From: Endozoicomonas sp965198415
GTDB lineage: Bacteria; Pseudomonadota; Gammaproteobacteria; Pseudomonadales; Endozoicomonadaceae
Reading direction: 5' to 3'
Assembly: GCA_965198415.1 (NCBI GenBank)
Contig: CBDAPN010000028.1
Location: 186,001-250,000, forward strand
Length of the DNA: 64,000 bases
Shown here in pieces: positions 8,429 through 17,573 of this stretch. Below the pieces are notes generated by a model. The model saw only the letters and a program-made list of their open reading frames with translations, made no database searches and was not told where the DNA came from. The position numbers were made by a program, and so were the translations under genes. The stretch's first letter is position 1, and each line of letters starts with the position of its first letter.

Positions 8429-9913
8429 ATGAGTACATTCATATCAAATGTTACCGTATTTATTTGGGAGTACTTGCTGATCTACTTACTGCTTGGAGCA
8501 GGTGTTTACTTTACAGTCAGAAGTCGCTTCGTACAGATTCGCTATTTTTTTCATGCTTGGAAATTGTTGCTCGGCTCCCGGCAAACCAGCGCCAACGAAA
8601 TCTCTTCTTTTCAGGCTTTGTGTACCAGTCTTGCGGCACACGTTGGTACCGGCAATCTTGCCGGTGTTGCCATTGCGATTTTCATTGGTGGTCCCGGCGC
8701 TGTTTTTTGGATGTGGGTGGTTGCACTGCTGGGCATGGCGTCGAGTTTTGTAGAAAACACCTTGGCGCAACTTTATAAAACCAATAACAAAGACGGGACG
8801 TTTCGTGGTGGTCCGGCCTACTACATCGAAAAAGCCCTTGGGTTGCGCTGGTTGGGTCTGCTCTTTTCCGTGTTATTGCTGGTGACCTTTGGATTTGTTT
8901 TTAACGCTGTGCATGCGAACTCAGTGTCACAGGCGGTGTCGGGGCATTTTGGCATAAGCACGTGGGTGGTCGGGCTTGCAATTGGTGGTATAACCGCGCT
9001 GATTGTATTTCGTGGCATTCATACCATTGTCCGCTTTTCCGAGCTGGTCGTGCCTGTGATGGCATTGGCTTACCTTTTGATTGCGTTTGGCGTCATGGTA
9101 CTTCGTTTTGATGAAGTACCAGCGGTTTTCAGGTTGGTGATTGAAAGCGCTTTTGGGCTGCATTCGGCGGCGGGTGGAGCCATAGGTTACTCAGTGGCTC
9201 AGGCGATGATGCAAGGTATCAAACGCGGGCTTTTTTCCAATGAAGCCGGCATGGGCAGTGGTCCCAATGCAGCGGCAACTGCGACCCCAAAGCCTAATCA
9301 CCCGGCAACCCAGGGCATTGTATCCATGATCAGTGTCTTTATTGATACGATTGTCATCTGTACATCGACAGCAGCGATCGTATTACTCTCTGGCCAACTG
9401 GAAGCTGGCAGCGCTTTAAACGGTATCCAGTTGACTCAGGCAGCCCTCGGCGGTCTGGTGGGTGGCTGGGGGCAGTGGTTTATCTCGGTGGCCGTCATCT
9501 TTTTTGGTTTCACTTCTGTGATCGCCAACTACTACTACGGAGAGTCAAACCTGCTGTTCATTCGCAACAGTCCGCGACTGTTGTTGGCTTATCGGGGGGC
9601 TGTTGTTTTTCTGGTCTTTCTTGGTTCCATCGCTTCTCTTGAAATGGTTTGGATGGTGGCAGATTTAGCCATGGGCCTTATGGCTCTAATCAACTTGGCG
9701 GTGATTGTTCTGCTCAGCAGCCCGGCCATACAAGTTTTAAAAGATTACGATCTGCAGTCAAGCTCTGGCCTGTCGCCGCAATTCAACCGAAAACGCTTTC
9801 CTTTTTTGGATCGGACAATTGATAAAGACGTGTGGATCAGCCATCAGTCTTCTGGCTCTTCGACCGAAGGTGTCAAGGACAGCGACTTTCAAGAACCTGA
9901 GTCCTGTTCATAG
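8429..9913 (+). CDS. Sodium:alanine/glycine symporter, AGCS family (copy 1)
   Basis: 494 residues. AGCS hallmarks are present: FFTVRS-like loop after helix 1, SSFQALCTSLAAHVGTGNLA (residues about 58-77), GGPGAVFWMW, RGGPAYYIEKAL, and GIKRGLFSNEAGMGSGPNAA (about residues 264-283). About ten to eleven membrane helices. It imports alanine or glycine with Na+ across the inner membrane. It is followed 524 bases later by a close paralogue with the same layout, including a shared C-terminal tail motif FPFLDxTxDxDVW. The extra C-terminal 30 residues are Ser/Glu-rich. Confidence 0.95.
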   Translation: MSTFISNVTVFIWEYLLIYLLLGAGVYFTVRSRFVQIRYFFHAWKLLLGSRQTSANEISSFQALCTSLAAHVGTGNLAGVAIAIFIGGPGAVFWMWVVALLGMASSFVENTLAQLYKTNNKDGTFRGGPAYYIEKALGLRWLGLLFSVLLLVTFGFVFNAVHANSVSQAVSGHFGISTWVVGLAIGGITALIVFRGIHTIVRFSELVVPVMALAYLLIAFGVMVLRFDEVPAVFRLVIESAFGLHSAAGGAIGYSVAQAMMQGIKRGLFSNEAGMGSGPNAAATATPKPNHPATQGIVSMISVFIDTIVICTSTAAIVLLSGQLEAGSALNGIQLTQAALGGLVGGWGQWFISVAVIFFGFTSVIANYYYGESNLLFIRNSPRLLLAYRGAVVFLVFLGSIASLEMVWMVADLAMGLMALINLAVIVLLSSPAIQVLKDYDLQSSSGLSPQFNRKRFPFLDRTIDKDVWISHQSSGSSTEGVKDSDFQEPESCS

Positions 9914-10437
9914 ATCATGCCTAATCAGTGGTAATGGGGGGCATGGTAATGCATTTTAAAACGGGCAAAAGTTTGCTTTGATTGTCCCCCTTATTTTCGG
10001 TTTGGCTTTTGTTTTCTTTCCCGCAGAACGACTGATGCCGCCAACGAGGATTCAATTTAAATTAATAAAGGAGTGAGCGATTTTGTTACTTTAGGTTTAA
10101 CTAAGGTCATATTTTTATTGATGAGAAGACCAATAACAATGGTATTGCAGTTGTTTTATTGACAAGTATTTTTTTTGCTTTGATGTTTATCGGCTGTCGT
10201 ATGATTTTTCACGGTTTTCCCTCATTCTTATTGAGAAAGTTACTCATCTTGCTTGCTTTTAATGCTTTGGAGAAACAAGGTGTACGGCTCTGGTAAATTC
10301 AGGTACTACCGTAACCTTTTGGCCGATTATTAATTGTTTTGCATAGGTTTTAATACCTATAAAAGGTGGTTTTTTTCCTAATACTATAAACCTCTTTTTA
10401 AAATAAGAATCGGGAATACATAGGCACTGGAATAGTT
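9914..10437. other. 524-base spacer between the two symporter genes
   Basis: AT-rich. The length suggests that the second symporter has its own promoter. No ORF, terminator or riboswitch that I can support. Confidence 0.4.
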
Positions 10438-11907
10438 ATGAATAACTTAATAGACACTATCAACAGCCTGCTTTGGGGCAATATTCTTATTTATTTGCTT
10501 TTGGGGGCTGGTCTGTTCTTCACCGTTAAAACGCGCTTTGTTCAGCTGCGTCGTTTTGCTCTGGCGACAAAGACAATGCTCAGCAGTCGCTCAACCGACT
10601 GCTCGACCCATGTGTCGCCATTTCAGGCATTTTGTACAAGTCTTGCCGCTCGAATTGGTACTGGCAATATGGCTGGTGTGGCGGTGGCTGTCACAATGGG
10701 CGGTCCGGGTGCTGTTTTTTGGATGTGGATGATCGCTATTCTTGGAATGTCCACCAGCTTGGCAGAAAACGTTCTGGCGCAACTTTATAAAACCAACAAT
10801 GGTGACGGTACTTACCGAGGTGGGCCTGCGTATTACATCGAAAAAGCACTTGGTCAACGGTGGCTGGGTATTGTTTTTTCTGTCGCTTTGATCATTGCTT
10901 TTGGTTTTGCTTTTAACAGTGTTCAGTCTAATTCTATTGCCGCCGCATTTAGCAGTTATGGCATTCCTGCTGGATATATTGGTATCGCCCTCGCCATCCT
11001 GAGTGCGCTGATCATCTTTGGCGGTATTCGCACGGTTTCAAAAGTAGCTGAGATGATTGTGCCGGTTATGGCACTTGGCTACCTGGGTGTGGCTCTCGTG
11101 GTTGTGTTTATGAACATCGCTGAATTACCAGCGGTATTCAGCTTGATTTTTAAAAGTGCTTTCGGTCTTGAAAGTGCTGCTGGTGGCGGTGTTGGTTATA
11201 TGGTTTCTCATGCCATGCAGCAAGGCATCAAGCGTGGGCTTTTCTCTAATGAAGCCGGTATGGGGAGTGCGCCAAATGCTGCTGCCACCGTTCATTCAAA
11301 TCATCCGGTTAATCAAGGGCTGATGGGGATGTTGGGGGTTTTTATTGATACCGTTATTGTCTGCACATCTACCGCGGCGATTATTCTGGTGTCTGGTGCT
11401 TTAGATGGTTCAGGGGTCACCGGAATTGAGTTGACTCAGTTGGCTCTGGTCAGTGAGATTGGCCCTTTCGGTAAGCACCTTATCGCGGCAGCTATTTTGA
11501 TGTTTGCCTTTAGCTCGATTATCGCCAATTACTACTACGGGGAATCAAACCTTCGCTTCATTGTGAATAACAATGCTCTGATAATGGTTTATCGCATTGC
11601 TGTTTTGGGGATGGTGTTTTGGGGTGCTACCAGCAGTTTACCCGCTGTGTGGGCTTTTGCTGACGCCTCAATGGGCGTGATGGCACTCATCAACCTGACG
11701 GCTATTTTGCTACTTTCCGGCATTGTTACTCAAATCCTTAAGGATTTTGACGAACAGGTGGCCGCCGGTATAACACCGGTATTTAACCGGCGTAAGTTCC
11801 CGTTTCTTGATAAAACCATGGACGCTGATGTCTGGACTGAACACAGCTCTCGCCCTGTGGCTGATTCCACTAAAGATGATGGCTCGCTCTTATCTGAAGC
11901 CAGTTAA
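10438..11907 (+). CDS. Sodium:alanine/glycine symporter, AGCS family (copy 2)
   Basis: 489 residues, paralogous to the gene at 8429-9913 along its whole length: SPFQAFCTSLAARIGTGNMA, GGPGAVFWMW, RGGPAYYIEKALGQRWLGI, GIKRGLFSNEAGMGSAPNAA, NYYYGESNLRFI and FPFLDKTMDADVW. Inner membrane, about ten to eleven helices. The two copies differ mainly in the loops and tail, which suggests an old duplication with divergence in specificity or regulation. A strong terminator follows. Confidence 0.95.
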   Translation: MNNLIDTINSLLWGNILIYLLLGAGLFFTVKTRFVQLRRFALATKTMLSSRSTDCSTHVSPFQAFCTSLAARIGTGNMAGVAVAVTMGGPGAVFWMWMIAILGMSTSLAENVLAQLYKTNNGDGTYRGGPAYYIEKALGQRWLGIVFSVALIIAFGFAFNSVQSNSIAAAFSSYGIPAGYIGIALAILSALIIFGGIRTVSKVAEMIVPVMALGYLGVALVVVFMNIAELPAVFSLIFKSAFGLESAAGGGVGYMVSHAMQQGIKRGLFSNEAGMGSAPNAAATVHSNHPVNQGLMGMLGVFIDTVIVCTSTAAIILVSGALDGSGVTGIELTQLALVSEIGPFGKHLIAAAILMFAFSSIIANYYYGESNLRFIVNNNALIMVYRIAVLGMVFWGATSSLPAVWAFADASMGVMALINLTAILLLSGIVTQILKDFDEQVAAGITPVFNRRKFPFLDKTMDADVWTEHSSRPVADSTKDDGSLLSEAS

Positions 11908-11921
11908 CATCACTGTTTAAG

Positions 11922-11949
11922 GCCGCTTTTTTAGAGCGGCTTTTTTTTT
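11922..11949 (+). terminator. Rho-independent terminator of AGCS copy 2
   Basis: GCCGCT paired with AGCGGC around TTTTTAG, followed by nine T residues. Confidence 0.9.
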
Positions 11950-12162
11950 GCGCCTTATTTTGACCATCATGAGAGAATATTTGTTGCGGTGCAAAAAAAC
12001 ATTAAAAAATGTCCGGCATTGCTTTCATAATCAGCCAGCGGGATAATGACCCGATTGTTGCCGTTGAGCTGCTTTATCTTCCTGATTGAAAAGTGATAAC
12101 AAGCAAGCGGCTTTTGCTTTTTTTGCTTACTAACATCTTTGTAACCCAATACAGGCTCATTC

Positions 12163-12420
12163 ATGTCAAAGAACACAGCGCCTACCAAAGGTTTTGCTTT
12201 TGAGCGGTCATTGGCCGAACTGGAGGCTTTGGTCCAAAAAATGGAGTCCGGGGATATGAGTCTGGAAGCTTCTTTAGAGGCATTTGAGCAAGGTATTCGG
12301 TTGACCCGGGATTGCCAGAAAGCACTTAGCGATGCTGAGCAAAAAGTACAACAGCTCTCTGAAGCTAATGACGAATTGATCACAGAGCCTTTTGTTGGCA
12401 CTGCTGAGCAAGGGTCGTAG
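12163..12420 (+). CDS. xseB: Exodeoxyribonuclease VII small subunit
   Basis: 85 residues. It carries the XseB pattern FERSLAELEALVQKMESGDM followed by LEASLEAFEQGIRL and a helical tail CQKALSDAEQKVQQL. XseB assembles with XseA into the enzyme that degrades single-stranded DNA. The stop is 2 bases before the ispA start, so translation is coupled. The order xseB-ispA-dxs is standard for gammaproteobacteria. Confidence 0.95.
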   Translation: MSKNTAPTKGFAFERSLAELEALVQKMESGDMSLEASLEAFEQGIRLTRDCQKALSDAEQKVQQLSEANDELITEPFVGTAEQGS

Positions 12421-12422
12421 CT

Positions 12423-13325
12423 ATGGCTGACTCCCTGCGCCAATTTATGGAGCAATGTCGCTCCCGCATTGATGAGTCGCTATTAGGTGTTTTTCCTGCA
12501 CAGAGTCATGTCAGCCCCCGTTTGCTGGAAGCGATGCAATACAGTGTTTTTAATGGAGGAAAGCGGGTTCGTCCGACACTGGTTTATGCCGCTTGCCATG
12601 CGCTTGGTGGTGATGTCGAAAAAGCCACCCCAGCGGCTTGCGCTGTAGAACTGATACACGCCTACTCTCTGGTTCATGACGACCTGCCAGCTATGGATGA
12701 CGATGACCTGCGCCGGGGGAAGCCAGCCTGTCATAAAGCCTATGACGAAGCTACCGCCATTTTGGTGGGGGATACTTTGCAAAGTCTTGCTTTTGAAGTG
12801 CTCACCAGCCAGACGTTATGGCCCGACGATTTAAGTGATCGTGTTCGGGTTCAGCTGGTGAATACGCTCAGTCACGCTTCAGGGTTGGCGGGTATGGCCG
12901 GTGGTCAGGCGTTGGATCAACTGGCTGTCGGCAGTGTACTGAGCCAGCAACAGCTTGAGCTAATGCACACTCATAAAACCGGGGCCCTGATTTGTGCGTC
13001 GGTGAAAATGGGAGCGCTGTGCGCCAGAGAAGTAGACGAAGAAGAGCTGGCCAGTCTGGAGCATTACTCCAGAGCTATCGGTCTGGCCTTTCAGGTGCGG
13101 GACGATATTCTCGATGTAATTTCCGATACTGAGACACTTGGCAAGTATCAGGGGGCCGATATCGCCCTTGATAAACCAACTTTCGTCTCGTTACTGGGGC
13201 TTGAACAGGCCAGAGCCTATGCTCAGGAGTTGTGTCACAGTGCCACCAGTGCCTTGTATGGATTTGGCGATACCGCTGATTATCTTCGTCGGATTGCCGA
13301 TTACATCATTCGAAGAAGCTATTAA
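12423..13325 (+). CDS. ispA: Farnesyl diphosphate synthase (geranyltranstransferase)
   Basis: 300 residues. The first aspartate-rich motif is in LVHDDLPAMDDDDLRRGKP (about residues 84-102) and the second in FQVRDDILDV. NGGKRVRP near residue 40 binds isopentenyl diphosphate. It condenses IPP with DMAPP and GPP in the cytoplasm, feeding quinone and undecaprenyl lipid synthesis. It sits between xseB and dxs. The gap to dxs is 306 bases, longer than usual, so dxs may have its own promoter. Confidence 0.96.
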   Translation: MADSLRQFMEQCRSRIDESLLGVFPAQSHVSPRLLEAMQYSVFNGGKRVRPTLVYAACHALGGDVEKATPAACAVELIHAYSLVHDDLPAMDDDDLRRGKPACHKAYDEATAILVGDTLQSLAFEVLTSQTLWPDDLSDRVRVQLVNTLSHASGLAGMAGGQALDQLAVGSVLSQQQLELMHTHKTGALICASVKMGALCAREVDEEELASLEHYSRAIGLAFQVRDDILDVISDTETLGKYQGADIALDKPTFVSLLGLEQARAYAQELCHSATSALYGFGDTADYLRRIADYIIRRSY

Positions 13326-13332
13326 ACCTGTT

Positions 13333-13354
13333 GTTGGCCTCTTCAGGGGCCAAC
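13333..13354 (+). terminator. Weak hairpin after ispA
   Basis: GTTGGCC/GGCCAAC stem with an eight-base loop, followed by CTGTCTCTTT rather than a clean T run. It may attenuate read-through toward dxs. The rest of the ispA-dxs gap (13355-13631) shows nothing further. Confidence 0.35.
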
Positions 13355-13631
13355 CTGTCTCTTTGTCAGTTAACGGGCATGGAGGCTTTTTGGGAATAGG
13401 GTCCGTTCAGTTAATTTCGTAGCGAAAACTGCAAGAAGGGAGTGAAAATCCGGTTCTGTTGAAGGCTCCGTATTTTAATTCAATTTTCTGAAATTCTCGC
13501 TATCGGATCACCCAGACGGACACTGTTTTCTGAACAGTCTCTCAAGCACAACACGATTGTGCGATGCTTTTCCTGTCGGGTTGGGTGTACAATGCCATTC
13601 GGCGGATTAGCCCAGACTTTATTACGAGCAC

Positions 13632-15566
13632 ATGTTTCACGAGATACCAAAAAAACTGCCTGATACCCCACTTTTGGATCAGGTAAATAATCCTGAACAA
13701 CTACGCGCGCTTAAAGAGTCTCAGTTACCACAATTGGCTCTGGAGCTGCGGGAGTTTTTACTATATTCCGTTGGTCAGACCGGGGGACACTTTGGCGCCG
13801 GCCTCGGCGTGGTGGAGCTGACCATTGCACTTCATTATTTGTTGGATACGCCACAAGACCGGCTGGTGTGGGATGTAGGCCATCAGGCCTATCCCCATAA
13901 AATTTTGACCGGTCGCAAGCAGCGAATGTCTACTTTGCGGCAAAAAGATGGGCTAGCTGCGTTTCCTAAAAGGGATGAGAGCCTGTTTGACACCTTTGGG
14001 GTTGGTCATTCCAGTACCTCTATCAGTGCTGCACTCGGTATGGCGATTGCCGCCAGAGCCAAGGGGGAAAAGCGGCGTACTGTTGCCGTGATTGGCGATG
14101 GCTCAATGACCGCAGGTATCGCCTATGAAGCGATGAACCACGCAGCAGACGTTAAAGCCAACATGCTGGTCATTCTTAATGACAACGATATGTCCATCTC
14201 CAAGAGTGTGGGCGGTTTGTCCAATTATTTGGCAAAGGTGCTTTCTAGCCGCACCTATCATCACATCCGTAAAGGCAGTAAAAAGGTCTTGAACGTCATC
14301 CCCCACGCTTGGGAGCTTGCCAGAAAGACTGAAGAGCACGTCAAAGGCATGGTCATTCCCGGCACGCTGTTTGAAGAGATGGGCTTCAATTACATCGGCC
14401 CCATTGATGGTCATGACCTGCCCATGCTGCTGTACACCCTGAAAAACATGAAGGATCTCGAAGGTCCGCAGTTTCTGCATGTTGTCACCCAAAAAGGCAA
14501 AGGCTTTAACCCTGCTGAGCAAGACCCAATTGGCTATCACGCCATCACCAAGCTTGAACCCAAAGCCACCGAAGTGCCAAAGCCAGACGTACCGAAAAAG
14601 CCTAAATACGCTAATGTGTTTGGGCAATGGTTGTGCGATATGGCAACCGCCGATGAGCGCCTGATGGGCATTACCCCAGCCATGAAAGAGGGGTCAGACC
14701 TAATTCGCTTTGCTGACCACTTCCCGGAGCGGTACTTTGATGCTGCCATTGCCGAACAACACTCCGTAACGCTGGCCGCCGGAATGGCCTGTGAGGGGTT
14801 GAAGCCGGTGGTGGCGATCTATTCAACGTTTTTGCAACGAGCCTATGACCAGCTCATTCACGATGTTGCGGTGCAGAAACTGGACGTCCTGTTCGCTATC
14901 GACCGGGCTGGCATGGTGGGTGAAGATGGTCCAACCCATGGTGGTTGCTACGATATCGCTTACTTGCGCTGTATCCCGGATATGATCGTTATGGCGCCGG
15001 GTGATGAGAATGAAACCCGCCAATTGCTATCTACCGGCTATCTTCACCAAGGTCCTGCTGCGGTTCGTTACCCTCGGGGAACCGGGCCCGGGGCTAAAAT
15101 TTGTAAGGATCTGGAGCCTTTACCCATCGGCAAAGGTGAAATTCGTCGCCAAGGTAGCCGGGTGGCCTTGTTGGTTTTTGGTACTGTGCTTGGCAGTGCG
15201 CTGGAAGCAGCAGTGGAGCTTGATGCCACCGTTGCCAATATGCGCTTTGTGAAGCCTTTGGATGAAGAGCTGATTCGAGACCTTGCCGCCAGTCATGAGT
15301 TGCTGGTGACCTTAGAAGAAGGGTGTGTTGCCGGTGGCGCCGGTGCTGCCGTTATGGAGTACTTGCAGAAGCAGGAGATTATGGTGCCTGTTCTGAATCT
15401 AGGCATTCCTGATATTTACATTGAAGCGGCCAGCCACAAAGAGCAACTGAGCCAATGCGGTTTGGATAAAAAGGGTATTATCAGTTCCGTACGTGATCGC
15501 ATGGAGCGAATTGAACTGAAATCGTTCAGCCTCCGAAAAGCCAAGACCTCCTCAGCAGTTGGTTAA
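13632..15566 (+). CDS. dxs: 1-deoxy-D-xylulose-5-phosphate synthase
   Basis: 644 residues. The first enzyme of the MEP isoprenoid pathway: condenses pyruvate and glyceraldehyde 3-phosphate with thiamin diphosphate. Visible: HFGAGLGVVELTIALHY near the N-terminus, the ThDP/Mg motif VIGDGSMTAGIAYEAMNHA (about residues 153-171), the catalytic glutamate in AEQHSVTLAAGMA (about residue 375), and DRAGMVGEDGPTHGG. Full length with no gaps. Together with ispA it supplies farnesyl diphosphate. It ends at a terminator shared with ribA. Confidence 0.97.
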   Translation: MFHEIPKKLPDTPLLDQVNNPEQLRALKESQLPQLALELREFLLYSVGQTGGHFGAGLGVVELTIALHYLLDTPQDRLVWDVGHQAYPHKILTGRKQRMSTLRQKDGLAAFPKRDESLFDTFGVGHSSTSISAALGMAIAARAKGEKRRTVAVIGDGSMTAGIAYEAMNHAADVKANMLVILNDNDMSISKSVGGLSNYLAKVLSSRTYHHIRKGSKKVLNVIPHAWELARKTEEHVKGMVIPGTLFEEMGFNYIGPIDGHDLPMLLYTLKNMKDLEGPQFLHVVTQKGKGFNPAEQDPIGYHAITKLEPKATEVPKPDVPKKPKYANVFGQWLCDMATADERLMGITPAMKEGSDLIRFADHFPERYFDAAIAEQHSVTLAAGMACEGLKPVVAIYSTFLQRAYDQLIHDVAVQKLDVLFAIDRAGMVGEDGPTHGGCYDIAYLRCIPDMIVMAPGDENETRQLLSTGYLHQGPAAVRYPRGTGPGAKICKDLEPLPIGKGEIRRQGSRVALLVFGTVLGSALEAAVELDATVANMRFVKPLDEELIRDLAASHELLVTLEEGCVAGGAGAAVMEYLQKQEIMVPVLNLGIPDIYIEAASHKEQLSQCGLDKKGIISSVRDRMERIELKSFSLRKAKTSSAVG

Positions 15567-15597
15567 AAAAATGGGAGCCTGAAGGCTCCCATTTTTT
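15565..15597. terminator. Bidirectional terminator between dxs and ribA
   Basis: AAAAAAATGGGAGCC / GGCTCCCATTTTTT with a TGAA loop. The stem has an A run on one side and a T run on the other, so it can stop transcription of both convergent genes. It overlaps the dxs stop codon. Confidence 0.92.
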
Positions 15598-15603
15598 ATT
15601 GCA

Positions 15604-16197
15604 TCAAGCCAAATGATACATATGGCCTAACTTTCCGGCTTTGGTGGCCAGGTAACGTTCGTTGTGGGGGTTTAAACCTGTTTGGTGGGGAACTCTCTCG
15701 GCAACCTGAATACCAAGCTCCGTTAGCGCCTTTACCTTACGGGGGTTATTGGTCATCAATTTCAGGCTGGAAACGCCCAGATGCTCCAACATGGTTTTGC
15801 ACATATCGTACTTACGCATGTCCGGAGCAAAACCGAGCTCTTCATTGGCCTGAACCGTATCGCGCCCCTGATCCTGCAGATGGTAGGCACGTATTTTGTT
15901 CAGCAAACCAATACCCCGACCTTCCTGACGCAAGTAGAGTAAAACGCCACGGCCTTCTTCAGCAATGCGCTCCAGCGCCGCCTGAAGTTGTGGGCCGCAG
16001 TCGCAACGCATACTAAAAAGCGCGTCTCCGGTCAGGCACTCTGAGTGAACCCTGGCGAGAACCGGGCCTCCCTGACTCACATCGCCGACGGTTAACGCCA
16101 AATGCTCCTTGCCCGTACCACTTTCTTCGAAACCATGCATGATGAATTCGCCGTAGGGCGTGGGTAAGCGAGACTCTGCAACAAAATGAACAGACAC
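15604..16197 (-). CDS. ribA: GTP cyclohydrolase II
   Basis: 197 residues. It opens GTP to give the first riboflavin precursor. The zinc ligands are in ECLTGDALFSMRCDCG (three cysteines). Catalytic/substrate residues are in LRQEGRGIGLLNKIRAY and the conserved NPRKVKAL. Length is as in E. coli RibA. It lies near the other rib genes, as in Pseudomonas, but in a separate unit behind pgpA and the retropepsin gene. It provides the GTP cyclohydrolase activity that the degenerate half of RibBA appears to have lost. Confidence 0.96.
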   Translation of the reverse strand: MSVHFVAESRLPTPYGEFIMHGFEESGTGKEHLALTVGDVSQGGPVLARVHSECLTGDALFSMRCDCGPQLQAALERIAEEGRGVLLYLRQEGRGIGLLNKIRAYHLQDQGRDTVQANEELGFAPDMRKYDMCKTMLEHLGVSSLKLMTNNPRKVKALTELGIQVAERVPHQTGLNPHNERYLATKAGKLGHMYHLA

Positions 16198-16358
16198 TCA
16201 CTGCTCCTTATTTAATTCGAGTTGGAATTGTATCAACCTGTTACGCTCCTAGCGAGTACGGTATTCAAGCTGAAATTAGGCAGAACTACTTACTGATTTG
16301 GTTATGATCTGGATCAATAGTCCATGAAAAAAGCAGATTTTAACTCTCAGGCAACGGG

Positions 16359-16991
16359 CTAAAACCCCGCCTCAATTTGCATGACTCCACCGTTTTCTGA
16401 AAGTTTTACATGGCGCAGAAAGCTCATGCCCAAAAGGGCTGTTTCAGGGTAGGTTCCCTCAAGAATGGTCGCCTCTACATGGTTGACTGCAATACCGCCG
16501 ATGCTAACTTGCTGTAGATTTATTCTGAACCCGGTTACTAACTGGCTGGCGGTTTTTACCCGCACTGGTTCACCAGATTTATAGTTAAGCCCAAGGCGCT
16601 TTGCATCCGCTGAGCTGATAGCCATAACATTGGCGCCGGTATCCACCAGCATATCAATGGACTGACGATTAATTCGCACCCGGGTAATGTACTGGCCACG
16701 ATTATTGCGAGTGATGTTCACAACACGTTTTTTGGGCGCCTGAATGCCGTTGCCCAAGTCCCGGCCCAGTTGAAAGGTCTGGGTTTTACCATCGACTTCA
16801 AGGGTTGCGCTTTTGCTGTTAGCACTCAAGAGTTTTATGCCATTCACCGCTTGCCCGCCAGTAGATAGCAGATGACGCTTGCCGTTAATCATGACCAGCG
16901 CTTTATTGGAAAACAGCCCGACAACCTGAATATTGCTGGCAGCGCTCTGGATGGCAATGAACAGCGTTAAGAAAAAAACTGACAATTTCAT
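16359..16991 (-). CDS. Secreted retropepsin-like aspartic protease
   Basis: The longest frame begins with GTG at 17078, overlapping the pgpA stop (GTGA). The ATG at 16991 instead gives a typical signal peptide (MKLSVFFLTLFIAIQSAAS) and is chosen, although its ribosome binding site is weak. The mature part has a strand-rich region, then the retropepsin active site MLVDTGANVMAIS (DTGA), flap-like strands, and the closing motif LLGMSFLRHV. This matches the TIGR02281-type clan AA proteases of proteobacteria, single-domain proteins that dimerise. It is probably periplasmic; its targets are unknown. Confidence 0.85.
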   Translation of the reverse strand: MKLSVFFLTLFIAIQSAASNIQVVGLFSNKALVMINGKRHLLSTGGQAVNGIKLLSANSKSATLEVDGKTQTFQLGRDLGNGIQAPKKRVVNITRNNRGQYITRVRINRQSIDMLVDTGANVMAISSADAKRLGLNYKSGEPVRVKTASQLVTGFRINLQQVSIGGIAVNHVEATILEGTYPETALLGMSFLRHVKLSENGGVMQIEAGF

Positions 16992-17074
16992 ATTCTTATT
17001 TCTAGTTATCAATCCCAAAACCCTTTTCTGGATCGTATTCCCTATATTAGTTCGGCAAAATAAAGGAAAAATCC

Positions 17075-17551
17075 TCACAGCGTCAAATGATAAGTAACCT
17101 GCAGTACCGCCAGAGCAAAAACGCCAGCTACCAGATCATCCACCATAATACCCACTCCGCCATGGACTTTTTTATCCAGCCAGCTGATCGGCCAGGGCTT
17201 CCAGATATCAAATAACCGGAACAGCACAAACCCCACAATAACCCATGGCCAGCCTGTTGGTGCGGCAAGCATGGTGAGCCAAAATCCGCAGAATTCATCC
17301 CAGACGATGGCCGGATGGTCGTGCACGCCCAAGTCTTTCGCGGTTTGATCGCAGAACCAGAACCCTAGTAACGATGAAATCAACACCACGCTAAGATAAA
17401 TCGGCAAAGTCAAACCTTGCAATAACAGCAGGTAAATGACTACAGCCGCCACGGTGCCAAAAGTGCCGGGAGCTTTGGGGGCAAGACCGCTGCCAAGGCC
17501 AAAGGCAAGGAAGTGAATGGGGTTTTTCCAGCAGGTTTGTTCAGGTGTCAT
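17075..17551 (-). CDS. pgpA: Phosphatidylglycerophosphatase A
   Basis: 158 residues. It dephosphorylates phosphatidylglycerol phosphate in the inner membrane. Family motifs are present: FLAFGLGSGLAPKAPGTFGT near the N-terminus, then ValTrpAspGlu (IVWDEFCGFWLTM) and a C-terminal GVGIMVDDLVAG. Four hydrophobic segments. It follows thiL by 22 bases in the same direction, the classical nusB-thiL-pgpA arrangement. Confidence 0.95.
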   Translation of the reverse strand: MTPEQTCWKNPIHFLAFGLGSGLAPKAPGTFGTVAAVVIYLLLLQGLTLPIYLSVVLISSLLGFWFCDQTAKDLGVHDHPAIVWDEFCGFWLTMLAAPTGWPWVIVGFVLFRLFDIWKPWPISWLDKKVHGGVGIMVDDLVAGVFALAVLQVTYHLTL

Positions 17552-17573
17552 GGTATCAATTTTAAATGGCGCA

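Noticed and set aside
8096..10437. Glycine riboswitch ahead of the AGCS genes
   Set aside because: The conserved glycine-aptamer core could not be found upstream of either symporter.
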